In this document: positions 12,019 through 22,235 of the stretch, one piece after another
How the letters are laid out: every line of letters begins with the position of its first letter
Position numbering within the stretch: the first letter of the stretch is position 1
DNA from: Lepidostoma basale
Lineage: Eukaryota > Arthropoda > Insecta > Trichoptera > Lepidostomatidae
Assembly (NCBI GenBank): GCA_022606425.2
Contig: JAHDVF020000236.1
Coordinates: 434,001-498,000, forward strand
Direction: 5' to 3'
DNA: 64,000 bases
The notes under the pieces: model-generated
Databases searched by the model: none
The model's input: the letters and a program-made list of their open reading frames with translations, nothing else
What the model was told of the DNA's origin: nothing
Program-made: the position numbers and the translations under genes

Positions 12019-12246
12019 CTTAATTTTGTTCAATTATTGTAATTCACTTGTTTGAATCTAGTTTAACTTCAATTTCGATTAACTAGTATGTATTGTTAAC
12101 TCTTCTTATCATTTACACTTTTGGTTTATTTATGTACTGTAATCGCTGTTTGCTACCCCAAATAAAAAAAATTAAAAAATTAAAATTGTTTATTTAGTCA
12201 GAGTGCATGCGAGTGTAAAGTTTGAATGGTTTGATAGTACACTGAC

Positions 12247-12445
12247 CGCTATCAAGAACCTCGTTGATGATTTCCCTCTCGCCCGGCAGCATCTCATCGC
12301 GGGAGCCACCGGCCTCGTCTTGGCCGGGGGAGCGATCCTCGACATTCTCCATCACCACCTCCAGTTTTTCGGGTGCCGGGTGGATCTCGGCTGTCTCATC
12401 AACCCTTTCCACGAAGTGGTGGGAGCAGCCCGGGATAGGATTTTC
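12247..12445 (-). CDS. ADCY5/6-like: Adenylyl cyclase exon p: C-terminal tail
   Basis: Residues 698-763. An acidic, low-complexity stretch (GCSHHFVERVDETAEIHPAP, then NVEDRSPGQDEAGG and EREIINEVLDS) outside any catalytic domain. High GC at third positions compared with flanking introns supports real coding use. Acceptor ATTTAG/GAAAA, donor GATAGCG/GTCAGT. If the donor were skipped, the frame would end 54 bases later after TRMHSD, giving a shorter isoform. I prefer splicing because the phase matches the last exon. Confidence 0.85.
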
Positions 12446-12789
12446 CTAAATAAAATAAGTATTGTGAAGAAACAGGACAAGAGAGATGAGGAGGTATAAT
12501 GTAGATGTAATTAAAATTTCAACAGAAAAGAATTGAATACCAGATTTATTGCTTAAGTGATGAATAATGGAGTTTAAAAACAGTGGTATATATAATAATA
12601 TAATATAACTATTCGTGAAAATTGTTTGACATAAGAATACAAAAACATTTTTTACATGGTTTTGTGTAGATGAATTTTTCCAATTGCTTTCAGGCTAAGA
12701 GCCTTGTGGGTTAACTTCCTTAAGACGCTTACAGTTAAGTTTCCTCCTGGTAAGGAACTTATTTTAGGTTGACACAGGTTAGAAAGGTC

Positions 12790-12975
12790 ATGTGCTAAGA
12801 TGAGAAAAATACCACCTCGGCGGGGAGTTGGCAGAAGGCTGTTGTCCTGGTTGCAGAATGAGACAGGAATGATAAGAGTTGAGAACCTATTTCGAGTAGT
12901 ACAGGCAGAGATGCTTTCGCTGCAGTGTTTTCGTCAACATTAGGGGATCTGACATGGCACCAGAAGAAGAAAGGT
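12790..12975 (+). mobile_element. AAG-tailed LINE scrap
   Basis: Non-coding remains ending in CTGACATGGCACCAGAAGAAGAAAG. The 3' wording (AACATTAGGGGATCTGACATGG) recurs at 13520 and 33160. Confidence 0.4.
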
Positions 12976-13047
12976 ACATCTTTGTTATTTTTTATGGCAT
13001 TTTGGTTGTTAAGTCCTTACTCATAAGGTAATTCGAAGTATTTTTTG

Positions 13048-13133
13048 GTAAAAATTGGGTTTTTGGTAAAATTCGAGTTTTTGGTAATATTTGGGTTTTT
13101 TGGTAAAATTTGGGTTTTTGGTGAAACTAGACT
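13048..13133 (+). repeat. Short minisatellite, about 5 units of 16-18 bases
   Basis: Units of the form TTTTTGGTAAAATTTGGG repeat five times with small changes, ending about 25 bases from the donor side of the C2 end exon. Too short to be coding. Confidence 0.8.
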
Positions 13134-13158
13134 ACCAAATGAGAATATTGAAACTGAC

Positions 13159-13323
13159 CAGGCTGTCTTGGGGATTCATGTCGGGGGCGCGCAGCGGGGC
13201 AGAATTGTTGGACCCATTGAGCAGGTAGGTCACCATGTCGCCCTTGCCCTTCACATTCACGGTCCCGCGGCATGTCAGCTGGTAGCCACGCTCGGACAGG
13301 ATCTGGTACATCTCCTGCGTCAC
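13159..13323 (-). CDS. ADCY5/6-like: Adenylyl cyclase exon o: end of C2
   Basis: Residues 643-697: [37 protein letters not shown], then a divergent [23 protein letters not shown] carries the phosphate-contacting Lys of C2. Vertebrate ADCY5/6 end a few residues after this point, but here the frame continues into two more exons. Acceptor TGTTTCAG/GTG and donor AGCCTG/GTCAGT, a plausible though uncommon donor. A short minisatellite lies just beyond the donor. Confidence 0.95.
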
Positions 13324-13479
13324 CTGAAACAAGCACACAAAACTACTTCTAAATCGTGTTTTTAGAAGACTCCTTTCGTTTTATTTATATTTGAATATTT
13401 AAAAAGATTTTTTTTCAAAATCATTAAATAAAATTGAAAAGGAAAAAGACCGGAATCCAGAGGGCAAGGGAGTTGTTCC

Positions 13480-13550
13480 GGCTGGCACACGACAAGCCAG
13501 GGTGATAGCCAACATCGGGGCACCTGACATGATACTTTAAGAAGAAGAAA
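13480..13550 (+). mobile_element. AAG-tailed LINE 3' scrap
   Basis: GCTGGCACACGACAAGCCAG, then CAACATCGGGGCACCTGACA and an AAGAAGAAAAG tail. Confidence 0.4.
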
Positions 13551-13554
13551 AGAA

Positions 13555-14680
13555 AAACTTGTATTTACAGATTGTCTTTGGGTACATATACGCGCTTGAT
13601 ACCACGTGTAGCGTGTAACTGAAATATAACATTTAACTGTCTATAGTACCTATACTTAGACGAACGTGTAAAAACACGCTTCTAACAATTTACGCCGAAT
13701 TCGCGAAAAATGTGTTTATACCACCACCAGCGAATCCAGCAAGCAGGAACCCTTCCCGCAGACAATCTGTTCATATAATTTTATTGAAAGAAATAATTAA
13801 TATAATATACGTAAATCAATATTTAAAAAAAATACTTATAATGTATTTAATAGGGATTTTTCTGCATTTTACAAATAGCGTTTGTATTGTTCCATAGCCC
13901 AGGATACTTTGAAAATATTAAAATAACGAACGAGAAATGTAACCTTAATTTATTTATGATAGAATCAAAATACATAAGTAAGTAATACATTTTTCGCGCG
14001 TGAAAGAGATACCGCGAACGTCTACCGGGTGTGCGCTACCACTTTCTCTCTTGCTTGTTCGTACAAGCGTGCGAGCGAGATACATTATTTATAGCACATA
14101 AATTATTTTAATTCGGGCATTTATGAGTTCTTTTTTAGACAATTTAGATCGTTAGTATGGTTTTACAAATAACGGTATTACGTTTAGCCTTCTAAGGGAC
14201 TTAAGATTTAAGACTTTCCATAATTTTGACCCTTTTATTGGCTTTAGTAATTTAATTGCTAATATTAAATGTTTATAAAAATAAATTAATTACAAAAGAT
14301 ACATAATAAAGATAAAAACAATTCAAATCGCTTAGCATTCAATAAAGTATTAAAAAATATTTTCGCTGTGAAAAAATGTGAAAAAGAATGGACATCTTAC
14401 GCACAGTGGTACTAAAAATGTTAAAAATGAAAAAGTGACTTAATAACATTATAAAAAATATTTCATTAACCTGCAAACCGGTTTTAACACGCAAAAAATC
14501 GCTACACATACATTACAATTGACCATTACAGAAAATGTTAAATAAGTTTCTTGGAAGTTTTAATTCGAATTGAATTTCCAGAAATGAATGTCCCATTTGA
14601 ATAAAAAACTAAGCTAAAAAATCCTCACGTTACGGTGCTGTGTGATCACTACACATTTCAAATTGATATGAAAAAAATAG
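13555..14680. other. Intron sequence without recognised features
   Basis: Part of the intron between the C2 core and C2 end exons. AT-rich, no exon-like frame. A small GC-richer patch at 14000-14080 (GTCTACCGGGTGTGCGC) has no identifiable content. Confidence 0.55.
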
Positions 14681-14685
14681 AACTT

Positions 14686-15740
14686 TCTAACTGACTAACC
14701 ATCACGCCGTCTCCCCAAAGGGGTAGGCAGAACGAATGGACTGCAAAGCTTGTCATTCCTGACATACCTACTTCTCTCATTTCATCGACATATACTCGTA
14801 CATCGTGTCATGCGCGCACATCAATTTCTCCGAATACTCACGTGGTCGACATTCAATATTTGATTTATTTGATATTGCCTCGTTTTCCTCAATCTCCCTC
14901 TATTTCTAGTTCCATTTACATTGTTAACATATATACTTTTTTATCATTCGTTCTTTCCATATGTCCAAGCCATCTTAACGTTCCTTTCATTATTTTCTTC
15001 ACAACAATTATTTGCACCGCATCACTTCTTATATTTTCATTCGACACTCTTATCATACACATATTTTCCACACATTCGTCTAAGAGATTTCATTTCTACT
15101 GGATTTATTTTACCTTCATCCTCCTTTTGCCAGTTCCATGCTTCGCTTCCATACATAAGGGTCGTCACAAGAACACCATTGTGCAGTGCCATTTTAGCTT
15201 TTTGCATAGGCTTTTGTTTGCGATGCCAACTTTAAGTGCACCATTCACTTTGTTGCCGGCCCCAACCCTTCTTTCAATATCCCCCTCCATTCGCCCATCC
15301 TTTATAAACATACTACCTAAATATACAAACTCATATATTTATTCCATATTTTGACTATTCACGCTAATGTTGCAGACTGTCGTGATTTCTTCTTTTTCGA
15401 AAATCATTACCATTCACATTCATCATCAGATCATTTCGCATGCATACCTCATTTATACTAGTCACCAGGTATTAGCGCACGCAGGGGGGGGGGGGGACAA
15501 GGGGGGGCGCTCGCCCCCCCTGGATTGATTGAAAATAGTAAAATAATGTTATATAAACATATTGTGTTATTAAAAAAAATGTTGCTACAGTATGCCCTTC
15601 ATTACTACAGTGTCCTGTCCGTTCGTTCACCATACAAATACGCTACAGTAAATTAAAACTACATTAAAACATTACTAAAAATATTTTGCCCCCCCTAGAA
15701 AATTTTCTGCGGGCGCCCATGTCACCAGGGCTTGTAGATA
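14686..15740 (-). mobile_element. TTAG-tailed LINE fragment interrupted by a MITE
   Basis: The 3' end at 14686 reads TAACTGACTAACCATCACGC on the plus strand. The nucleotide sequence then follows the family up through the region coding MYGSEAW and VYLGSMF to about 15460 and resumes after 15721 (CACCAGGGCTTGTAG). Frames are broken throughout. Confidence 0.8.
15470..15720. mobile_element. 251-bp MITE with G-rich ends and 9-bp target duplication
   Basis: Flanked by GTCACCAGG on both sides (15461-15469 and 15721-15729). Imperfect terminal inverted repeats: the left starts TATTAGCGCACGCAG and the right mirrors ATGGGCGCCCGCAG. A run of 13 G and a CCCCCCC tract sit near the ends. The duplication length suggests a hAT- or Chapaev-like mobiliser, which cannot be settled here. 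Confidence 0.75.
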
Positions 15741-15809
15741 GGTTCTTTTTATTTGGTTTTTCAATATAAATGTTCCATCAATTGTATTAATCCATAGACA
15801 AATGATTAC

Positions 15810-15934
15810 CTGTATTTCGTCGAGTATTCCAGTGGTGTCCATGCGGCTAGCGACATTCACAGCATTCCCCCAAATGTCGTACTGCGGCTTGCGGGCACCA
15901 ATAACTCCAGCAACCACAGGGCCAATGTTGATAC
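15810..15934 (-). CDS. ADCY5/6-like: Adenylyl cyclase exon n: C2 catalytic core
   Basis: Residues 601-642, the most conserved exon: [32 protein letters not shown], then TTGILDEIQ. The Asp of QYDIWG (about 620) recognises the adenine amino group, and Asn and Arg of VNVASR (about 627 and 631) are the transition-state residues. All three are present, so C2 should be active. Ala replaces the usual Thr in WGNTVN. Acceptor TTGGCAG/GT, donor ATACAG/GTAATC. Confidence 0.97.
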
Positions 15935-16395
15935 CTGCCAATATATAATAGTGCTAAACAGGGCCAAAGTTGGTTTCAATTTGTGTTGAACACAACTTTG
16001 AAATCCGCTAGTACATTGGGCGGAAAATACGATATACCTATACACAAATAAACACAAACAAATATATACAACCATACTCAAAGTAAATGCAAAGCTATTT
16101 GCTTATTTCACCGCAATTCTGCATAAAAAAACGTTTGTATGACATACTTATTACATTATCTTCTTAATCAATGATTTATTTCATCTAACTCGTCATTTTA
16201 AATAAATAAAATATTCATAATTACTCAATTGCTTGATGTTTTATTTTTATTTAATCACAATATTTCATTGTGTCTTTTGTAATAATGTGAACTCCATGCC
16301 AAATCTTATATACTGAATCGTGAATTTTCTAAAAAAAAAATTTTATTGTGTATAACACATTTTGATAGTTTATATAATATATACTTGAAAATATA

Positions 16396-16595
16396 ATAAT
16401 TAAATAAAACGATGTTTTTTAACTACTTCCACTTTTGTCTTTATTTAGACAGCGACCGGTTTCGCCAGGCTCGCTGGCATCGACAGACTGGTCCAGTCTG
16501 TCGATGTCAGCGAGCCTGGCGAAACCGGTCGATATCTAAATAAAGACAAAAGTGGAAGTAGTTAAAAAACATCGTTTTATTTAATTATTATAGAA
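16396..16595. repeat. Near-perfect 99-bp inverted repeat with virtually no loop (Penelope-type family P1)
   Basis: The two arms meet at about 16493 (ACTGG/TCCAGT) and differ at about four positions. Each arm carries a hammerhead-like sequence: CTGTCGA (16498-16504), stem GTCAG/CTGGC, GAAA (16521-16524) and CCGGTC on the plus strand, and the mirror on the minus strand. The outer parts (GACAAAAGTGGAAGTAGTTA, AACATCGTTTTATTTAATTA) recur at 17.95 kb. Confidence 0.8.
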
Positions 16596-16699
16596 AATGA
16601 ACATCCATCAAGAGATTTCAGTAAAATCATTTGATTATCTTGAAAATATAGTTTTTACATACAGATGTGATAATCAAAACGTACATTTGCCAGACTAGA

Positions 16700-17560
16700 C
16701 ATATGTATGTATCAAAATTTTCACAACGTACATTACAATATATACTTTTTAATACAAAATGTAAAATTAAGTTTTTTTTTAATTTAGTTTTTCAAATCGC
16801 AAAAAATCTGGTTATTATAAATTCCTATTTATTAACACACCCATTTTACATTGCATTAAAAATATTATAGAATTGGGAGAACTATTATACATTAAAAAAA
16901 ACAATTGTAAGACAATAACGCACCGCAATAATTTAAAAATAACAATAGGTCGCCATAGTCGCTCATAATTTTAAAAGCATTTGATTATAATTTTAAATAA
17001 ATAGAAAAAAATTATAAACGTTCTTGATTTTTTAAATTGTTAGTTACCGATATGACTGGTAATTTTTATTTGAAATAAAAATGTATCTGAACATTTTTCA
17101 TAACATTATTTTTATTTATGTTTTAATAACCAAAAAAAAAATGCTACTAAAATCTTGATTAAAACTCTTAATTAATATGTAATTAAAGAACTTTAAACAT
17201 GAATCTAAATATAATTAATTTAAATAAACATTTTTATTTAAATCGTTATATTACTATTCATAATCTTTTTCTGATTATTAAAATTTAATATTGAAATATA
17301 TCAGAATATTAATAATCACAATATTACAGAGTTTTTTCCTTTACTATGAGTTTATACATCTCAACATGTTTTGAAGGTAGAAACGCTATTTTCGAAACGT
17401 GTAATAAATAAACCCATATACTCGTAAAAGGAAAAAACTTAATTACGGAAATTCCTAAACAAATTTGAAAAACTCGTAATTTATATTATATTGTAATTAG
17501 GATAACTGGTTTTCAAAACAAATATTCTGTAATTAAAAGTTATTCAATGTGATTATTTAA
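16700..17560. other. Intron sequence, AT-rich; weak P3 relic at 17345-17420
   Basis: Only GAGTTTATACATCTCAACAT...TTCGAAACGTG at 17345-17405 is recognisable as a decayed Penelope-type segment. Nothing else is supported. Confidence 0.45.
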
Positions 17561-17634
17561 TAATTTATTATAATTGTTGTATGGCGTTTTGAATTCCTGT
17601 AAGCTGACTGATGGTTAAAGACGATATGATGTAC

Positions 17635-17766
17635 CTATGCGAATACGGAAGTTGTTGAAGGAGTGTTGATTGACGTTTTGCAGCAGCTCTCTCAGCTTCA
17701 GGGCGAAGTCGGCCATGGCGGTCACGTGACGGAAACCACTCATATCGCAAGTCTCCTTAGTCAAAC
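17635..17766 (-). CDS. ADCY5/6-like: Adenylyl cyclase exon m: middle of C2
   Basis: Residues 557-600. The codon G+GT gives the Gly of AASGLTKETCDM. The exon then encodes HVTAMADFALKLRELLQNVN and HSFNNFRIRI, matching ADFAMKLMDQ..INEHSFNNFQMKI of ADCY5. Acceptor GTTTCAG/GT, donor CGCATAG/GTACAT. A long inverted Penelope-type repeat begins within about 60 bases of its upstream side. Confidence 0.94.
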
Positions 17767-17809
17767 CTGAAACGAAAATATATATATTTTTTTAATAATA
17801 TAAAAAGTC

Positions 17810-18060
17810 TCTTTCGCCAGGTTTCGCCAGGCTCGCTGGCATCGACAGACTGGTGACACTGATATAAACGGTGACAATGTTATAAGTTTATAACAGTGTC
17901 ATCAGTCTGTCGATACCAGCGAGCCTGGCGAAACCGCAACCTGTCGAAATAAAGACAAAAGTGGAATTAGTTAAAAAACGTCGTTTTATTTAATTATTAT
18001 TTAAAATGAACTTCCATCTAGAGATTCGGTAAGATCTTTTAATTATCTTCAAAAGTTTCT
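17810..18060 (+). repeat. Inverted Penelope-type segment (family P1), second copy
   Basis: The left arm (17818-17855, CGCCAGGCTCGCTGGCATCG) and right arm (17900-17935) are inverted around about 45 bases that also fold (ACACTGATATAAACGGTGAC...). The right arm reads CTGTCGA, stem CCAG/CTGG, GAAACCGC, then GACAAAAGTGGAATTAGTTA. It starts about 45 bases from the C2 middle exon. Confidence 0.7.
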
Positions 18061-18241
18061 GTTAGGTACCACAACAAAAAAGAGAATAAACCATTTTATG
18101 AAATTTTAAATGTTTTGTGCACAATATACCTGAGGTCTGAAGGTGTTAAAATCTTATTTTTTTAGTGCCCAAAAAATATTAAATAAATATGATATCCTGA
18201 ATTTGATTTTATGAAGCTTAAAAAAGTCAGGGGTCACCAAC

Positions 18242-18461
18242 CAGAAGCTGCCATGTAAGTGGCTCCGGTGCTCTTTATCTTCTCGATGTATTTGTAGTGA
18301 GGGTCGGACAGCAACTCGTCAAAATCGGCAATGATCTCGTTGAGAAGACGGAGGCATTCCACTCCTTCGTTGTTGCTCTCCAGCTCTACGTAGAACTCGG
18401 AGAAGTTCGGAATGGAAGCGAACATCACACACACCGAGTCGCACTGCTCATGGTACAGCTC
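18242..18461 (-). CDS. ADCY5/6-like: Adenylyl cyclase exon l: first half of catalytic domain C2
   Basis: Residues 484-556. It runs from [20 protein letters not shown] through [20 protein letters not shown] and [10 protein letters not shown] to [14 protein letters not shown]. The Lys in EKIKSTG corresponds to the adenine-contacting Lys of C2 in the solved C1/C2 structures. [11 protein letters not shown] is on the helix that meets the Gs alpha switch region. Acceptor TTTCACAG/GAG. The donor is a non-consensus GTTGGT; moving it 4 bases to GTGACC would break the frame to the next exon. A LINE sits about 90 bases upstream of the acceptor. Confidence 0.95.
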
Positions 18462-18548
18462 CTGTGAAACCGGTAAGCATAAGTTACAATCGAAATTTAT
18501 TAAATTGAAGTGTTTATTTATATTTATATACACGAGCATTAGCATTAG

Positions 18549-19107
18549 CATGGCAGTGCACAATGGTGTTCTTCTACCGACCCTTATGTATGGAAGAGAA
18601 GCATGGAACTGGCAAAGGAAGGATGAAAGTAGAATAAATGCAGTAGAAATGAGATCTCTTAGACGAATGTGTAGATATTCTGTGTATGATAGAGTGTCGA
18701 ATGAAAATATAAGAAGTGAATGCGGTGCGAATGATGGTGTCATAAACAAAATAATGAAAGGATCATTAAGATGGTTTGGACATATGGAAAGAATGAATGA
18801 AGAAAGAATGGTAAAAAAATTATATGTTAATGATGTAAATGGTACCAGAAATAGAGGAAAACCGAGGAAAACGTGGCACGATCAAATAAATCAAATATTG
18901 AATGTCGGCCATGTGAGGAGTCAGAGAAATCGACGCGCGTGCATGACACGATGTGTGAATGTTGAGGAAGCGAGAGAAATATGTCAGGAAAGAAAAGTGT
19001 GGCAGTCCATTCTTTCTGCCTACCACTTCGGGGAGACTAGTTAGTTAGTTAGCATTAGTGTTTCATGAGTGGAGTTAGTTAGTTAGTTAGTTAGCATTAG
19101 TGTTTCA
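18549..19107 (+). mobile_element. TTAG-tailed LINE, 5'-truncated, frame largely open
   Basis: Open plus-strand frame (to 19044): [94 protein letters not shown]. This is the C-terminal half of an RTE-like reverse transcriptase protein. The 3' tail (TTAG)n is followed by GCATTAG, which also precedes the 5' end (AGCATTAGCATTAG), a likely target duplication. The tail plus flank is duplicated in tandem (19040-19070 and 19074-19110). It lies 90 bases upstream of a C2 exon, opposite to the gene. Confidence 0.9.
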
Positions 19108-19218
19108 TGACAAATACGTAAAATGTACATGACTTATCCCAATAAATTTTTATGAGACAAACATATGTTGCTGTTGCGACTATTTAATAAATAATTGTGA
19201 TAGGTATAATATAATAAC

Positions 19219-19435
19219 CAGTGGCGGTACTCCCATAGAAGCCCAGCTTGCGTAAGAAATTTTGAATTGAAACCCTCAAATCTAAGTAATCATGCCCCCG
19301 ATTAAACCAACAACCCACCAAATCACCTTCCAACAATGTTCCCATCAGACGTAAGAGGAATAGCCACAAGAGGTTTTGATTCAAAATTTCTTATGCAAGC
19401 CGGGCTTCTGGGCTTCTATGGGTGTACCGCCACTG
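19219..19435. mobile_element. 217-bp hAT-type MITE with 8-bp target duplication
   Basis: ATAATAAC on both sides (19211-19218 and 19436-19443). Terminal inverted repeats start CAGTGGCGGTAC and extend with CCCATAGAAGCCC and AAGAAATTTTGAAT on both ends. CAGTGGCGG-type termini and 8-bp duplications are usual for hAT elements. A truncated relative is at 24753. Confidence 0.85.
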
Positions 19436-19439
19436 ATAA

Positions 19440-19515
19440 TAACAGTGTTTCAAAATTAAAACATTGAATATTATCGAAGTATCAATGTGTTTCGGCCAAA
19501 ACAATGGATTATTTA
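19440..19515 (+). repeat. Shared Penelope-type flank (GTGTTTCGGCCAAAACAATG)
   Basis: TATCAATGTGTTTCGGCCAA followed by AACAATGGATTATTTAT. The same block occurs at about 22000, 24500 and 36440, each time downstream of a P2 hammerhead-like segment or alone. Confidence 0.6.
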
Positions 19516-19554
19516 TAAACATGACGAATAAGGTATAATTTATATAAGACTTAC

Positions 19555-19664
19555 GTCGATATTCTTATCATTGCAAAGGAAATGCTGAGCTACATGAGCT
19601 GGCAGGATGTTGGCCAGCAGCTTCCTGTTGTAAGCCTCCAAGTGTTCCATCTCCTCCTTTTCCT
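19555..19664 (-). CDS. ADCY5/6-like: Adenylyl cyclase exon k: signalling helix before C2
   Basis: Residues 447-483. [20 protein letters not shown] then [10 protein letters not shown] form the charged coiled-coil-like helix linking helix 12 to C2. The pattern [22 protein letters not shown] is invariant across the family. The acceptor follows a long pyrimidine tract (T10CAG). Donor ATCGAC/GTAAGT. Phase 1 in, phase 0 out. Confidence 0.94.
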
Positions 19665-19694
19665 CTGAAAAAAAAAAACATTAATTATATATTT

Positions 19695-20500
19695 TTTTGG
19701 AACTGGACCTTGACAAAAGCTATCAAGAAAAAGCTGGATGCATTTGAAATGTGGATATAACGTAGAATTTAAAAAAATATCATGGACAAAGAAAGTCACA
19801 AACGAGGAAGTAGGTACTGGAGCGAACGAAGAATTTTTTTTATCTGGACTACTTATGAGGCTTACCTGGACTCGTCTATAACAAATGAAAACGAAGATCA
19901 CAAGGAAATCGAAAGAAGAATCACAATTGGCAAAAAACATTCTTCTCTCTACTACCAGCGCTCAAATCAAGAAACGTACACTGGAAAACCAAAATCATTC
20001 TGTATAAAACAATCATCCGAACAGTAGTGACATATGGATGTGAGGCGTGGACAATGACAGCGAAATCCGCAGAGTGACTAGAAACTTTTGAGAGAAGGGT
20101 GCTGCGCAGAATTCTGGGACCTGTGAATGACGGTGAAGGCTGGAGAGTGCAGCATAATGACGAGCTGTACCATATTTACAAAGCTCCCAGTCTCTCCACC
20201 CAGGTCAGACTGAATATACTGAGCTGGGTCGGTTACGTGCAGAGAATACCGTCATCGCGAACCTCAAAAAGTTTGCTGGAGTGGCATCCAGGTGGTAGAA
20301 GACCAATTGGACGACCAAGGCTGCGATGGGAGGATGAAGTTTGGAGAGATGGGGCGAAATTGTTACGAGTGTCAGATTGGAGGGTCGAAGCAGGAGGAGT
20401 TGGAGGCGAACTGGAGGCTAAGGTTCGATATGGGCTGTAGGGCCATCGAAGAAGAGAATAAGTTTTATGAGGCGAGTTATAAGAAACGATAAATACAAAG
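19695..20500 (+). mobile_element. RTE-like LINE, two reverse transcriptase fragments
   Basis: 19700-19860 encodes WNWTLTKAIKKKLDAFEMW and SWTKKVTNEE in broken frames. 20010-20440 encodes VVTYGCEAWTMTAKSAE, then LETFERRVLRRILGPVNDGE, NDELYHIYKAP, LNILSWVGYVQRIPSS and PIGRPRLRWEDEVW, ending after KVRYGL. These are the thumb and C-terminal motifs of RTE/BovB-like reverse transcriptases. Several stops. It lies between two cyclase exons on the opposite strand. Confidence 0.85.
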
Positions 20501-20699
20501 TTAAGCAATTGATTGTCCAAGGTAAAATTAACGGAAGTGTCGGAAGAAGAAGAAAATTCTACCTAGAAAACACAACAGAACAAACAGCACAACATCCCTG
20601 TTTTAAGCTGCTGTATCACGGATAGAAATATGCATTACGTTGTCTAAGCTCCGAAAGGAGAGGAACTACAAGTAGAAGAATACGTCAATTTAATTTCTT

Positions 20700-20775
20700 T
20701 GTAATAACTGGTTTATACCTCCTTTCAATTACTGATAATCGGTGGTTAAAACAAGGTATAAACCAGAAAATATTT
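20700..20775. repeat. Small snap-back repeat (GGTTTATACCT...)
   Basis: TGGTTTATACCTCCTTT and AAAACAAGGTATAAACCA form an imperfect hairpin. A related double unit is at 25038-25195. Confidence 0.55.
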
Positions 20776-21119
20776 GAACACATTAAAAAAAAAAAGATTA
20801 AATGTTTTATTATTCGGAAGTCTTTAAGGAGAAATGAAATAGGCGTTTCGAAATAAATATTATATAAACAAAACGTAAACACAAATATTGAACGTTCCTG
20901 ATTAAATAATATTTCGCCTCGGAAGGTCTTCAAATTAAAGCACTTTTGCGCCGTTAATTGTTTCATTCTAAGATAAACAATGATGTATCTAGATTTGAAA
21001 ATTTCTCAAGGGAAATTCTTGCCGTTAAGGCGCTCTTTGTATAAAGTACACTAGAATTGTCAATTCATTCCTTTACAAATAGTCCACGGCTATATCTGGG
21101 TAATATACATACAGGATGT

Positions 21120-21635
21120 TCGGTACTTGATACAAAAATATATAATAACAACAAATTAGTTATAGTCTTAGTATCAAGAATGTATGAAGCATGCAATACG
21201 AGCGATCTTGTAATGAATGTGTCCAAGTCTAAAATAATGGCATTTGAAAAAGAATAATGTATGGAAATTGTGATATAAGTGCGAACGGTGAGAATTGGAG
21301 CAAGTTACCGAATTTGTTAAGAAATCGAAAGAAGCTTCGGTGCTGGGAAAAAAATAAAGGGCGCTCTCATAGTCATCACTACAAATAGAAATATAGCCAA
21401 ACCTCATGTATGAAAATGAAGCTTGGAACTAGCAGAAAATGATAAAAGTGTAGACATGAGATCACTGAGAAGAATGTGCGAGAAAATGAAATGACAGAAT
21501 ACCGAACGACAAAATAAAGAAGAAATGTAAGGCAAATGATTGCATCATAAGTAAAATTAAAAAGGATCCCAGAGATGGTTTGGACATATGGAACGAATGG
21601 GCAAGAGAAAAATCGCTAAAATGTTGTATTAAAAT
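21120..21635 (+). mobile_element. Decayed LINE related to the TTAG-tailed family
   Basis: Plus-strand scraps: SRMYEACNTSDLVMNVSKSK, then [29 protein letters not shown] and [18 protein letters not shown], each matching the better LINE copy at 28378-29335. Many frameshifts. Confidence 0.75.
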
Positions 21636-21799
21636 ATATTTTTTTCTTCTTCTATAAATACCCATAGTTATTGATGATAATTTTCTAATATTTTTTCAAT
21701 TTCCTACGTACTATAAATAATAAAATTTAACTATAAATATATCGTATTTAAAAAAAATCAATTATATAAGTTAACTGTTTAAATAAAACTGTTAAAAGT

Positions 21800-22040
21800 A
21801 TCACAATTGATTATATTTTATCACGACAGCTGTTTCGCTAATCGATCTTAGCGTCGTCAGGTCTTACAATCATCTTGAGAAGAGTTGATTGAAAGACCTG
21901 ACGATGCTAACATCGATTAGCGAAACAGCTGTCGCGACAAAATATAATCAATTGTGATATTTATAAAAGAGTTTTATATAAACAGTTAATAATGTTGAAA
22001 TATCGAAGTGTTTCCGCCGAAACAATGAATTATCCAATTA
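21800..22040. repeat. Inverted Penelope-type pair with two complete hammerhead-like cores (family P2)
   Basis: 66-base arms at 21800-21865 and 21893-21958. The plus arm has CTGACGA (21898-21904), stem GCTAA/TTAGC (21906-21910, 21917-21921), GAAA (21922-21925) and ACAGCTGTC with GTC at 21931-21933. The minus arm has the same elements: TCGTCAG at 21854-21860 and TTTC at 21833-21836. After the pair comes the shared GTGTTTCCGCCGAAACAATG block. Confidence 0.75.
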
Positions 22041-22139
22041 TCTAAGTGTAAATTGAAATTTCTCGGTAAAAATTCTTTATAATTAATATTGAAAGAATTT
22101 TTTTTTAATGATATATATTTAGTTCTATTTCAATTGTTG

Positions 22140-22235
22140 TTTTTCAGTTTAAATCGGTTTCGGAGAGTTTTCTGAAGAAAGCAGCGAACTGTCGAAACCG
22201 ATTGTAACAAAAAAAACAAGTGGAATTAATAACGA
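22140..22235 (+). ncRNA. Hammerhead-ribozyme-like segment (family P6)
   Basis: CTGAAGA (22172-22178), short stem GCAG/CTGT, GAAA (22194-22197), then CCGATTGTAAC. ATCGGTTTCGG upstream mirrors CCGAAACCGAT. No activity is claimed; only the core and stem are seen. Confidence 0.4.
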
